DNA of 64,000 nucleotides from Ditylenchus dipsaci (Eukaryota > Nematoda > Chromadorea > Rhabditida > Anguinidae): positions 107,059-171,058 of the forward strand of contig SADC01000435.1 in the NCBI GenBank assembly GCA_004194705.1, given 5' to 3'. Shown here one piece after another: positions 37,701 to 44,905 of this stretch. Each line of letters starts with the position of its first letter. Within the stretch, counting starts at the first letter, position 1. A model generated the notes under the pieces. The model was not told the DNA's origin. It made no database searches and saw only the letters and a program-made list of their open reading frames with translations. Made by a program: the position numbers and the translations under genes.

Positions 37701-40700
37701 AACTACATCACATTTTTTGAAATACACATTTTTGTGATAAACTTCTGAAATTATCTTGTTTTCTGTGATTTTTTTTAAATCTAATTTTGAATTCAGATTC
37801 TACATAAAAAAAGTTCTAAAGTTGCTGTGGTATGATGTAATCCATGCTTTCTTATGAATAATTTTAAATAAGTATAATGGTGTGCATGAATTTCTGAACA
37901 CCACCCCAATTAGTCCACTTAACATTCTCCAGGGGTCTATAAATATAAATATACTAGGAGAAAACGATGCTTATTCGACGCGTTACATTGCGAGGATCCG
38001 TTTGGTGTATTATAAGTATTTAGGTAAGCGCATTTTATTGTATAATAGTTAAATTATATAGTCAAACACTTGTGATGAGATTCAGAATTTCTTGTAGTAG
38101 CGATTGTGAATCAGCATTAGGTGCAATGCAGTTGGCCTGACTTAAAAGCTCATAATATACCAAACGGATCGTCAAAATGTGTCGCGTCGGATAAAGCATT
38201 GTTTTCTCCTAACTCAATATGCTTTTGATGCACTAGGTGCCGGAGAACGCTAAAAGGACTTATTATGGTGGTGTTCAGAAATTCATGCGCACCATTGGAC
38301 TCATTCGAAATTATTCATAAGAAAGCATATATTACATCAGGCCACAGCGACCTTGGAACCAGTTTTTCATGTAGAATCTGAATTCATAATCAGATTTTTT
38401 TAAAAATCACAAAAAACAGATAATTATAGAATTTTATCACAAAATATGTATTTCAAAAAATGTAAAGTAGTTTTGAAATTCTCTTTTTGTCTCAAAATTT
38501 GTAATGTATTCGAACAAATGAATATGCATAAAAGAGCTAGTATACTTAGCTTCAAAATAAGCTATAGATCAAAATTTCGTCATGAAGCAACTCAAAGATA
38601 TGAACAAAAATACAAAACATGACTAAATTTTTTGACCAAATATTTAAATGCGCGCCTTTGAATTCGATTTTTATTTTCGGTAGAAGTGATATTTATGCAA
38701 CTGAAGAAAGATAGAGTAGCTCATGAGGAACATTTATAAATTTTAAAACACACAACAATCATACCTGTGAAAAAAGTTACAGCCTTATCTAAGTTTGTAG
38801 TGCCCGGCGTATGGGTCACATGTTTCAAAGGTCGATTTGAACCACTTTTTAGATTTGAAAAAAAATCTGAAAAAGCCATCGTTTTCTCCATGAAATTCCG
38901 CTTCATAAATGGCAAAAGTCACGCATGAGGCTTGGAGTGTTAATTGTTGATTTGATTTGAATATTGAGGATTCAAAGTGAAAGTTTGGAGTGTAGACCCT
39001 TTTTATTGGGGCAGGAAGGGTTAGGAGTGAAGATGCGGATTTGAGGGAGGGTTTTGAGTGAGGGCATGCAGACTTGAAAAACGACATTTTTTTTAAAAGA
39101 TTGTCCCAAATTTTTTATTAGGATGTGTTTTTGCAGGTAATAATGGGTAATATTTCAGAAATATCCCCTGTCATATATCTAGGATTTAGCAATCATAGAT
39201 ATACACAAAAATATTTGAATTGGCGCGAATAAACTTGGCGCTATACGTTTCTTCCTTTTTTTCCCATTTGCGAAAAAAGGAGGAAACGTATACGCACCTA
39301 ATTTTCGGCTTTTTAGTGAAGGGTAACAACTTTTTTTAGGGTGTACCTGCACATTATAATTATCCACAGAAAGAAAATCAGACTATTTCGTCAAGTAAAT
39401 CAAAAGTTGTGGACTATAGTAGTGTCTGATTTGTCTTATTTTATTGGAAATATGCGAGCCCTGCTTCAGCCCCTTTAAATCCTTAATTTCGCAGACCCAG
39501 AAGCAAGTCAGATGGACAGCCTAACTGCAAAAAGCTAGATCTAGAAAAAGCTTTTAACCGAGTCATGGAAAGAGAGAGGGAAGAACGTCGACTAAAAGCC
39601 GAAGCAGAGGAGCTTAATAAGTCAGACCAGCCTGTCTCTCCAATTCTGAATTGCCAGCAGTCCTGATTCAAGACACTGGCTTAACGAGTGAAGTTCCAGC
39701 CCCTCTCTACGACCAGCATCTGTTCAAAAAGTTGTTGGTAGCTTGTTGCGATTCCTGTGAACGACGAGCTTCCCTTATAGTGCCTTCACCAAGCAGTGGT
39801 CAGTTTTTCAGGGGTCTTTTTTCTTTCTAACACTTCTTTCTAACTAAATCACTGATGGCGCTAGTGTCATATACCCCTCTAAAAAAAACTACTGTCATAT
39901 ACCCTCCCGAATAATTTATTCACCTAGGTTAGGCTGAGCCCGTAGGCTTGGGTTTAGCCTCAGGGCCTGACCATTACTAACAAGGTCTTTTGCATATATA
40001 TTTTTTTTGGTAAGTTCGCCCACAGTTAATTCGCCTGTGGAAAATTCGCCCACAACTCGAATTTAATTTTTTTACTTTGATATTCATAAGATTGACTATC
40101 ATACTATTGTACCTAAAGACGTGAATCGGAAAAGGATTCTGAAGATCAAAGCATCGATTTGTCGAACCAAAGCCTCCTCTCGGGTTATACATTATGCCAT
40201 ATAATAAGGCATTCTACCACGTTTTGATCTCTGGAGCTGGGCAAAAAGAGCATCTGAATGCATTTTTGATCAAGAGTTCTTCTCTGAATCATGTTTAGGG
40301 TAAGTGCGTGCGCGCATCTCTCAAGCGCCCTGTGCCCCCGTCGAAGGCGCAGGGGACTTGGGGCTTGGAGTTGAGATGCGCACACCCACATACCTTAGAC
40401 ACAAAAACTCGAAAGTAACTCTGCATGCATGAAAACAATATGCATACCAAAGTTTCTTTATGCGGTAGGCCCCAGTTAACAAAAATATGTTCAAATTCCA
40501 TCTTTTTGGTGTTTTGAGGATATCCGCGTTCCCTTTTCGTTTTATTTCAGCAAATTTAAGAGTTGTGGGCGAATTTACCTATGAGCGAATTTATCTGTGG
40601 GCAAATTAACCGTGGGCGAATTTACCGTCGCCGATTTTTTCTTACAAAGTTTGGTTTTAAACACTTTTGAATAATTATTGGGGAGGGTATATGACACTAG

Positions 40701-42938
40701 CTTTTTCTGCGAGGTCTATATGACACTATCGTCGCACTGATTGTTTGCTGTAACGCCGATTTAATAAAAAATTAATGTTTGTCTAAATTTTTGTATTTCA
40801 GAGGATGAAGGCAGCCCTACGTGTGAAGAGGATGAGGAAGAGCACATTGTTAGAAAAAAGAAAGGACACAACTCCGGAGATGAAGGAGATGATGAAGAAG
40901 ATGAGGAGGATGAAGACGACGAAAATGCCTTTGAATGTCCAGAAGAAAACAAAACTGAAATGCACGATGTAAGTCGACCTATCTCAAAATAGGTAGCAAA
41001 TTTTCAGCTTGGTGATAATTTTAATTTTTTGTCAAAATTATTTTGGTGTCGGGTGTAAAAATTGGGTACGTATCGTTTCGCCCCTAGTTCGTTTCGCCCC
41101 TAGTTCATTTCGCCCCTAGTTCATTTCGCCCCCTAGTTCGTTTCGCCCCCTAGTTCATTTCGCCCCCTGTATCGTTTCGCCCTAGTTCGTTTCGCCCTAG
41201 TTCATTTCGCCCTGTATTGTTTCGCCCCCTAGTTCACGAAGTTAGCGATAATTGATTTTTCATTAGTTTGGTCATTAGCAGAATTAAATTGAGATCAAAG
41301 AAAACAAGTTTTATTGGCAAGGTAACATAGAACAGAGAAAAACGGATAACATAACAATAGAGACAGAGAAACAACATGTGAGTTTCAGTCTTCCATGATA
41401 AAGTTTCTGGCGACACCGCGGAAGAACTCATTCGTGCTTCTGTGTTCGTAGCTCTGGACAATTTTCAGGATGCCAGCATCGGCTTGGACGTATTTGGTGC
41501 GCTTTCCCTTCGGGCGCCCAACTGACATGAGTTCCAACTGACATGACCCAATTGACATTAGTTTTCAAAAACTGTAAATGTTATTTGTCTTGACACGTGG
41601 TGGCAAGCTCAGACATTTCTTCCGCGTCGACTCGCCTCTCGGAGACTGGAGAGTCAACTTCAAAGAGGTAATTTTTTAACTTTTTGACTTTTAGATTTTC
41701 TACATGCCTGCCTTCGGCAGGCAACCTATTTCAATAGGAAGCCCCTTTGGGGGTACATGGTCCGGATAAGGGCTGACCCTTTGGGGGTACATGATCCGGG
41801 ATGAGGGCTGACCCTTTATATATCAAGAAATATATTTCTTGATACAGAATGAGTTCGACCACAATTTCGACGGCGTACATGGCGCGAATTTGAATTTCGG
41901 GATAAATATGAATTTTGGGGGCAAAACAATACAGGGGGCGAAATGAACTTGGGGGCGAAATGAACTAGGGGGCGAAACGATACAGGGGGCGAAATGAACA
42001 GGGGGCGAAACGACCGACTCCCGTAAAAATTATAGGAAATGAAAATTTACATATTTGATACTTTTAGCGGCCACGAAAAGTAATAAAATAACAGAAAAAT
42101 TTTAATTCATAATTTTTCAACTTGCTTGAAAAATAATCTTAATTTCAGACCCTTGCCAATATGTACTTCAACAAAGTAGTCTTGCCAGAAATGGAGTATG
42201 TCGAAGATTTTGCAGACTTCTTGATTGATGCAGAACTAAATGAACTGCCTGTTCTAAAAAGAGCATGTGAGCGATACCTTTGTGGAGAACTCAACTCTGT
42301 AAGGCTAACTGATTTATTTTTCCTAATAGCCGCACATGTGCGCTTATTTTACAATCAACCGAAAATCGGAAAATATTGAATTCGATCTTGGGATTTTCAA
42401 GTGCATAACCAAGATCTGAAAAGTGGAATAGAAGTAGAAGGTAGAAGCTGGTGGGAGTTAAGAGAACGCAAACAATAGCTTAGAAAAAAGTTTACTCTGC
42501 TCCGAGATAGATGTCCATAAAGTAGGGGGGGGGGGGGTTGTGCGGCAATTAGAAAAAATACGGTAACTAACTCAACAAATAATATATTTTACAATATTTT
42601 AGAAGCAAGACTTACTAACTTCCCTTTTATTAGAGTTGCTATTTCTGTCAATGGTCTTTCAGTTGCCAGTAATGAAGTCGATGACTTTGACTGAACTCTG
42701 CAACAGGTACTCTGAACTAGAAAATGTGGACAAACTCTTGAAACAGGAGGAGTATATGTAAATTATTAGTCTTTGACTACTTAATTTATTCATTTTCACT
42801 ACAATCTGACTCAAGTATTTCAGACATTTGGACAAACGGATCCGACAAATGTGCGACAGAAACCTGGCTGAACTGGTGGATGAATGCAAACGTTTTCGAG
42901 AACAGAGACTTCGAGTGCATGCTGTCCAACTTAACTAA
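16758..42938 (+). CDS. MATH-BTB gene B (exons spread over 26 kb)
   Basis: Exon model: 16758-17029, 17081-17291, 17545-17766, 39495-39798, 40802-40968, 42149-42298, 42603-42757, 42824-42938 (TAA); AATAAA at 43009. The first three exons read as a MATH-like beta-sandwich: YYYEWRNPANAIPEFTIHS, VSFQWTLKMHG, VAISLYYVDG and, at the end, FTDRAHLSKYIKEHLG with VIRLSLLLEM. Exon 4 has a charged coiled-coil-like stretch (MEREREERRLKAEAEEL) and exon 5 a Glu/Asp run. Exon 6 is the C-terminal half of BTB (LPVLKRACERYLCGELN); exons 7-8 are post-BTB helices ending VHAVQLN. Phases join throughout, including 17766 to 39495 (phase 1). That join would make a 21.7-kb intron holding two genes on the other strand, so two separate genes remain possible. 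A TATG duplication at 16891-16898 and single-base losses in exon 4 break the frame as printed. MATH-BTB proteins are known Cullin-3 substrate adaptors. Confidence 0.5.
17767..19026. other. spacer with element fragments
   Basis: Contains a TTAA-type palindrome (18033-18262) and a pogo-MITE fragment (18593-18640, CGGGGAACGAACTTTGGGGT). The rest is AT-rich with no gene I can support. Confidence 0.4.
18033..18262. mobile_element. TTAA-type palindrome, divergent
   Basis: Ends GAAGGGGCATGCCCGTGC and GCACGGGCATGCCCCTTTAA match the 14.2/31.5 kb family, but the interior (GGCAGGGACCAGCACTTTTT / AATTGCTGGTCCCCGCCT) is unrelated to that of the other copies. Confidence 0.65.
19027..21148 (-). CDS. astacin-family zinc metalloprotease
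   Basis: Exons (minus): 21148-20970, 20910-20772, 20092-19905, 19857-19756, 19450-19027. Exon 1 starts at ATG 21148, has no obvious signal peptide, and carries the start of the catalytic domain (ILRNALKSNAKNKW... IIPYEITGKF). Exon 2 continues KMIQKAMKKISKNTLLEV. Exon 3 has the zinc site HELLHVAGLWHEQMRYDRD, that is HExxHxxGxxH with the third His and the astacin E following. Exon 4 has the Met-turn YDYKSVMHYKKDAFS with the Tyr zinc ligand. Exon 5 ends the fold (GDYTKICSIYNCP). All active-site residues are intact. After the domain comes a Lys-rich tail and then an acidic Ser-rich tail in another frame, implying one indel in the last exon; exons 1 and 2 also need one. Introns of 59 and 47 nt flank a 679-nt one that holds a MITE. 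Astacins are secreted or membrane-bound endopeptidases; the missing signal sequence suggests a further 5' exon. Confidence 0.85.
20238..20502. mobile_element. CCGTATTCACTC palindrome in astacin intron
   Basis: Ends ACCGTATTCACTCTTAAC and GTTAATAGAGTGAATACGAT. The left arm iterates TAACTCCCCACCCTCTAG three times, and the right arm has AACTCCCCATGGGAGTTAAT. Same family as 36419-37611 (CCGTATAACCTC) and the lone right end near 62220-62255. Confidence 0.7.
20537..20580. repeat. TTAA-MITE fragment
   Basis: GGGCCATTCCCCGCTAATAA then GAAGGTGCCCGGGA matches one end of the 14.2/31.5 kb TTAA MITE; the other end is absent. Confidence 0.55.
21149..22512. other. spacer upstream of astacin gene
   Basis: 1.36 kb, AT-rich. 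It should contain the astacin promoter. I cannot name a TATA box or other site with confidence, and see no repeat structure. Confidence 0.35.
22513..22660. mobile_element. CAGGGGTCGTATTCAGG hairpin MITE
   Basis: Near-perfect foldback: CAGGGGTCGTATTCAGGTAG ... CTACCTGAATACCACCCC with AGTAGAG/CTCTACT inside. The GGGGYCNTATTC terminus resembles the 12.15 and 47.35 kb elements. Confidence 0.75.
22690..23150. mobile_element. Iterated-arm palindrome, CCGCAGTAAATTACTGATT unit, core III
   Basis: The left arm (22715-22775) has three units around CGCAGTAAATTACTGATTT; the right arm (23075-23145) has the complement. Between them an inner dyad has AACATGTAGCCCTGAATTTC at 22830 and its inverse at 22990-23015. 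The same central motif occurs in the 8.1 and 44.5 kb elements. Confidence 0.75.
23736..23832. repeat. CGTAAGAGCGAATTTT array
   Basis: Five units of TTTCGTAAGAGCGAATTTTC type in direct order; no opposing arm found within 1 kb. Confidence 0.55.
23945..24015 (-). repeat. tRNA-like sequence (minus strand)
   Basis: Reverse complement reads CATGGTGCAGTAGGAAGTTG (A-box region), then GTGGTTCGATTCCACCCTCT (B box and acceptor). Spacing is close to a real tRNA, but the 5' acceptor strand does not pair with the 3' end. Likely SINE or pseudogene. Confidence 0.4.
24370..25838. mobile_element. Iterated-arm palindrome, CCGTAGAATATCCG unit, core II
   Basis: The left arm (24395-24500) has TTTGCCCATCGCGTATTTTT, GCCTGTAGGTTTTGAATGG and CCGTAGAATATCCGTTTTT; the right arm (25735-25833) has the exact inverse series. 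Inside are inverted copies of core II (24560-24720 and 25500-25680), the same core as at 5.7 kb. A tRNA-like tail (24790-24828, CAGGTTCGACTACCACCGGC) and a 200-bp segment shared with 46.37 kb occupy the centre. Confidence 0.75.
25838..26158. repeat. TTTGCACCAAAAAGAAT array, about 15 units
   Basis: Direct array with GCACCAAAAA spaced 18-24 nt, directly abutting the outer edge of the preceding palindrome. It is open in several frames on both strands (Lys-rich, HQKK or CTKK peptides), which is a property of the repeat, not a gene. Confidence 0.8.
26462..26916 (-). pseudogene. PIF1-type DNA helicase fragment
   Basis: The minus strand reads Walker B ADIFIWDEAPMASKYALDI, then, after a shift in a run of six G, GYFRQVFPIRKNGSRSQIIG and SLKRCEHWKVFDKYELKKNM. 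This is the motif II-III block of PIF1 helicases as found in Helitrons and other large DNA elements. Walker A and the C-terminal motifs are absent. With palindromic repeats on both sides, this is a transposon relic rather than a host PIF1 gene. Confidence 0.8.
27031..27402. mobile_element. TTAA-type palindrome, ATGAAAC subfamily
   Basis: Bounded by TTAA with ends AAAGGACCATGAAACTTGAT and AAGTTTCATGGTCCTTT, and inner arms GCAATTTGGAAATTTGAATT / AATTCAAAATTTTCAAATTGC. It shares the TTAAAGG start with the 14.2/31.5 kb MITEs but is otherwise different. Confidence 0.75.
27552..31167 (-). CDS. Bicaudal-C-like multi-KH RNA-binding protein
   Basis: Exons (minus): about 31167-30968, 30910-30698, 30646-30518, 30474-30169, 30121-29846, 29799-29658, 29611-29480, 29433-29032, 28987-28833, 27727-27552. 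Eight introns are 43-57 nt and one is 1.1 kb. Exon 2 is a KH domain (YLIGPRGRKCQHLMERY, GPRG loop, then LIHFPDCNRRQGGPKVNN). Exon 3 gives a KH-like strand (TPIRLAVQLQCFSDV). Exon 4 is a further KH (SLIEYIYSSTGCRVFYPP) whose GXXG loop is degenerate (NPWN). Exon 5 follows like the KH-like repeat (MFQVSFAMPHSFQV). Order and spacing match Bicaudal-C/BICC1, a translational regulator. There is no SAM domain; instead a Ser/Gln-rich region and a C-terminal block (REFLLERECYYRQRNL). Exon 10 changes frame after NKQF (one base lost), and exon 1 changes frame near MRCNI (two bases in a TA run). Phases of exons 2-9 agree exactly. Confidence 0.75.
27985..28290. mobile_element. Iterated-arm palindrome, GAATTCACTCCC unit
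   Basis: The left arm has CAGTTCACTCCCTGGTCAAT then TCACTCCCCAG; the right arm has four GGGAGTGAATTAATACGG units (28215-28285). It lies in the one large intron of the Bicaudal-C-like gene. Outside the arms, TCCTATTGTAAGCGGGGC-like sequences at 27860 and 28380 extend the inverted symmetry (CCCGCTTACAATAGG / CCATTGTAAGCGGGGC). Confidence 0.7.
28637..28814. mobile_element. pogo/Tigger-type MITE, copy 2
   Basis: TA-flanked, ends CAGTCGAGTCTCGATTTAAC and complement, with iterated GATTTAACGATCACC units along both arms. Lies in the same 1.1-kb intron. Confidence 0.85.
31177..32032. mobile_element. GGGTGCATGTTGCGTGGG palindrome with centred TTAA MITE
   Basis: Ends AAGGGGGGGTGCATGTTGCG and CGCAACATGCACCCCCC. 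The TTAA MITE at 31451-31689 sits at its dyad (midpoints 31605 and 31570). It begins about 10 bp upstream of the first recognisable exon of the Bicaudal-C-like gene, so it lies in that gene's promoter or an upstream intron. Confidence 0.75.
31451..31689. mobile_element. TTAA-type MITE, copy 2
   Basis: Same sequence as 14249-14482: AAAGGGGCATGCCCACGCTA ... GCGTGGGCATGTCCCTTTAA, with a GGTTTCGAACAAAAC / GTTTTGTTAGAAACC hairpin inside. Each end carries TTAA. Confidence 0.85.
32635..32735. repeat. near-perfect hairpin, GGGGTATATACGTTTCCTCC
   Basis: TCTTTTCGGGGTATATACGT ... ACGTATATACCCCGAAAAGA pairs over more than 35 bp with a short loop (TGTCCCAAATGGGAAAAAT). A shorter relative lies at 39240-39292. 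Confidence 0.8.
33440..33475 (-). repeat. tRNA-like B-box tail (minus)
   Basis: Reverse complement GAGGTTACTGGTTCTAGTCC resembles a T-arm; a plus-strand relative GAGGTTACAGGCTCGAATCC lies at 33881-33900. Confidence 0.35.
33519..33830. mobile_element. core IV element, copy 2
   Basis: ACCAGGTGGTCGACCACTTG ... CCAAGTGGTCGACACTTGG ends. The central dyad GATTAATTTTGATAAATC is flanked by CGATAACTCAAAAATTTCTC and its inverse. Confidence 0.8.
34018..34325. mobile_element. core IV element, copy 3
   Basis: ACCAAGTGGTCGTCCACTTG left end; right end ATGAAAACGTAAAAAAAAAT then CCACTTG. The subterminal GGACTAATTCGGGCATCCTG is shared with the other copies. Confidence 0.75.
35341..35373 (-). repeat. tRNA-like tail (minus)
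   Basis: Reverse complement AAGTTCGACTCCACTGGGTG then CAC, same family as 3.9, 12.85 and 46.0 kb. Confidence 0.45.
35708..38943. mobile_element. inner palindrome of the 7.15-kb composite
   Basis: Arms 35708-36418 plus 37612-38030 on the left and 38140-38943 on the right, for example AACACTCCAAGCCTCATGCG / CGCATGAGGCTTGGAGTGTT and GAGAAAACGATGGCTTTTTC / GAAAAAGCCATCGTTTTCTC. The dyad is near 38085. The left arm is split by the 36419-37611 element, which is therefore younger. Confidence 0.8.
36419..37611. mobile_element. CCGTATAACCTC element with minus-strand ORF fragments
   Basis: Ends ACCGTATAACCTCTTTTAAT and TTAATAGAGGAATTATACGGT; both sides iterate GGGGGATTATTAGAGGGTGG. The interior has unequal base use and minus-strand coding-like pieces: FLREFLSGSIHPFQDDLKCW (37110-37020) and KSCGRKSKRKVRRKLRRQI (about 36680-36590). 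I recognise neither. Same family as 20238-20502. Confidence 0.65.
39855..40735. mobile_element. three-level concentric palindrome
   Basis: Outer arms iterate GTGTCATATACCCCTC (39866-39910) and the complement (40683-40733). The second level iterates AATTCGCCCACAACTCGAAT (40015-40070) and complement GAGTTGTGGGCGAATTTACC (40558-40630). Core I (40206-40500) is at the centre. The three midpoints are about 40295, 40320 and 40353. Lies in the intron between exons 4 and 5 of gene B. Confidence 0.8.
40206..40500 (+). mobile_element. core I element, copy 2
   Basis: TCTGGAGCTGGGCAAAAAGA, TGATCAAGAGTTCTTCTCTG, then a GC-rich imperfect hairpin (GGGTAAGTGCGTGCGCGCAT ... GAGATGCGCACACCCACATA) whose tip pairs GCCCCCG with a CGCAGGGG-type strand. 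Confidence 0.8.
41385..41528 (-). CDS. small basic protein, 47 aa, in palindrome core
   Basis: ATG at 41528 to TGA at 41385. It starts MSVGRPKGKRTKYVQADAGI; GRPKGKR resembles an AT-hook. It ends NEFFRGVARNFIMED. The segment is clearly GC-richer than the surrounding DNA. Upstream on the same strand a TATATAAAG lies near 41814-41822, and AATAAA lies at 41315-41310, 70 nt after the stop, so the unit has the parts of a complete gene. Two upstream ATGs, in MSELATTC at about 41607 and in an AACTGACATGA repeat, precede it. I recognise no family; it could be a captured host exon or the N-terminus of a lost transposase. Confidence 0.4.
   Translation of the reverse strand: MSVGRPKGKRTKYVQADAGILKIVQSYEHRSTNEFFRGVARNFIMED
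41814..41822 (-). promoter_or_regulatory. TATA-like box for the 47-aa ORF
   Basis: The minus strand reads GATATATAAAGGG about 290 nt upstream of the ORF, followed by two near-identical 36-nt repeats. Position relative to a start site is unknown. Confidence 0.3.
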
Positions 42939-43008
42939 GACGTTGCTAATTCACATATTGTGAAGAGTTCAGAGAAGAATTTTTAATTTTTTTTTGGTGT
43001 TCCAAATC

Positions 43009-43014
43009 AATAAA
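43009..43014 (+). terminator. polyadenylation signal of gene B
   Basis: AATAAA 71 nt after the TAA of exon 42824-42938. Confidence 0.7.
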
Positions 43015-43499
43015 AGAAACAAATTTGCCCAACACCATTTAATCATTTGACGTTTTACTGCACATAAATTTCATACATTTTTTCTTATACGTTTGGTGTT
43101 TAAATTGTAGTTTGAACACTGCATCAGATAGAAGTGTCAGATCTAAGGTAAGACTGTTATTTTTTTCTAGAATCGGTTTAAACTAGAAACTGCGGCGTAG
43201 GTACTTTTGTCCTTGTAGCTCTAGAATTTCTCTACCTTTTGTGCACTTTTTGAATTCATGCCTTTTTTAAATTTTCATTGTTTTTGTTTTAGCTTGTGGC
43301 TTTTTCGAATTCTTTTTTAACTTATGCAGACGTGCTCAGGCGCATAGCAGGCCAGCGTAATTCAAGCCGGGTTCAAGCGTATTCCAAACTGCAGAAAAAC
43401 TTTATCCTGCAGATTGATTAGGCGTTCTGAGACAAATCCATAGGAAGTGGGAAAAGGGACCAAAGGGCTGCAACTCATCCTTTATTGTTGCTTATGGCA

Positions 43500-43735
43500 T
43501 CATGTTTTTTACTTTTTCGTATTTTAAAACCTGTTTTCTGGACTAACTCGAGCATGCTGAAGATGTTCTGAATACCATTTTGCAATACCGTTTTGTAAGG
43601 TAATTTTTTTTTAAAATTAACTTACAAGACGGCATTTTGCAACTATCAAACCATCTTCAGCATGCCCGAGTTAGTCGAAAAAGCAGGTTTTGGAAACCGA
43701 AAAAATTTACTCCAAGTGGACGACCACTTAGTTTG
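43500..43735. mobile_element. core IV element, copy 4
   Basis: GGACTAACTCGAGCATGCTG ... CAGCATGCCCGAGTTAGTCG inverted arms, right end TCCAAGTGGACGACCACTTA. The left end CAAGTGG is missing. It begins about 490 bp past the polyadenylation signal of gene B. Confidence 0.75.
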
Positions 43736-44499
43736 CTGGTCAAGACCAGCACACTTAACATGGAAACGGAGTATGTAGTGAATTCAAGTGTGGGTGAAAC
43801 CGCTTCGGCTTTAATTTTTATAATCGGCATGTTGTTTCGTGAGTTTTAAAACTAGTTTTGTTGCATTTTTCACGCTGAGAATTTCGGTATATTGTCAGCA
43901 AAAATTTTCATTGAAAAGTTGGGAAAGTACTCTTCATTTTTCAATACCAGGAAACAGCTGGTTCTACCTCTTCTTCTGTAATTTCTGAGTGACTTTTAAT
44001 TAATTTTTGTGCTGATTTTTTGCCCATCTTGTAGCTCTAGAATTTCTCTACAGTATTGACCAAGCATTGAGCAGTTATACACAGCTGTGACATGCTTTTC
44101 GTGCAGCTTTGAGTGTAAATTTACATGGTAAGAAAATGGTGGTTTTGTGAGTTGGACGTTGGTTGTCCATTTTTTGCAGACAGATTGCAGCTAACATACA
44201 CTCATTCGAAGAGCAGATAGCAGCGGTCATTTTGACATATCACAGTCACAGATGCGGTCTGGATATAAGCCATGTCTACTTCTCGGAGATAATTCATTTT
44301 TCTTGAAATAGCCGTTCATTTCAACCCGGTTTTAAGACCACTTGACCCGTTCAAACACCCGTACATATAGTTTTGAAAAATGATCTACGTAAAATTCTGA
44401 GTCCAACAAGGCATTGACCGCAGCTCGGAGTTCCGAGTGTTAAATAAAGGTCGTTTTCGAGCCCTGGTGTAAACCTTGAATCTAAAAAGCGGAAGGCTG
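43736..44499. other. intergenic, no recognised feature
   Basis: About 760 bp between two elements; no repeat or gene I can support. Confidence 0.35.
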
Positions 44500-44905
44500 T
44501 AAGTACTTTCCACCGTCAAATTATTCTTTTACCTCGTCAAATCGTAAAAATATTTTTCTCTTGGGTATTTTTTTAACTTTTTTTTCTCGAATTTTTTTAA
44601 AGTTTTACATCAAAATGTAGCCCTGGATCTTGGCTTTCTAACAAGTCATCGACTGCATTTCTGAGATTTCGAAAAATTGGACAAAAAAGTCTTTGTATGG
44701 TTAAAATTTTTTAAAAATACTTTTTTGTCCAATTTTTCGAAATCTCAGAAATTCAGTCGATGACTTGTTAGAAAGCCAAGATCCAGGGCTACATTTTGAT
44801 GTAAAAGTCTTGAGAAAAATTAAAAACTTTTGGAGATAAAAACACATTTTTACGATTTGACGGGGTAAAAGAATAATTTGACGGGGTACAACAATTTGAG
44901 CCAAA
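44500..44905. mobile_element. Iterated-arm palindrome, AATTATTCTTTTACCTCGTC unit, core III
   Basis: Arms 44510-44550 and 44855-44895 (TTTGACGGGGTAAAAGAATA). The inner long hairpin 44590-44815 has AAAATGTAGCCCTGGATCTT and TCTAACAAGTCATCGACTG on both strands: core III. Confidence 0.8.

Larger units (their letters stand above)
32325..39475. mobile_element. 7.15-kb composite palindrome
   Basis: Outer arms 32325-32500 and 39296-39475 are about 85% identical inverted copies (GGGCTCGCATATTGCC / ATATGCGAGCCC; CTGTGGATAACTATAATGT / ACATTATAATTATCCACAG). Next inside, TATACGTTTCCTCC hairpins occur at 32635-32735 and 39240-39292, then GAACCCTCACTC-type segments (32830-33000 / 38945-39085), then the 35708-38943 palindrome. 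The left half is longer because it holds extra insertions (33080-34645, 36419-37611). No transposase is recognisable. Confidence 0.7.
41065..42025. mobile_element. Iterated-arm palindrome, GTTCATTTCGCCCCTA unit, carrying a mini-gene
   Basis: The left arm (41080-41235) has about ten GTTCATTTCGCCCCCTA / GTATCGTTTCGCCC units; the right arm (41930-42020) has six of the complement. The centre contains a small minus-strand ORF with a TATA-like box and an AATAAA, and a tandem duplication (TTTGGGGGTACATGGTCCGG, 41745-41815). Lies in the intron before exon 6 of gene B. Confidence 0.75.
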
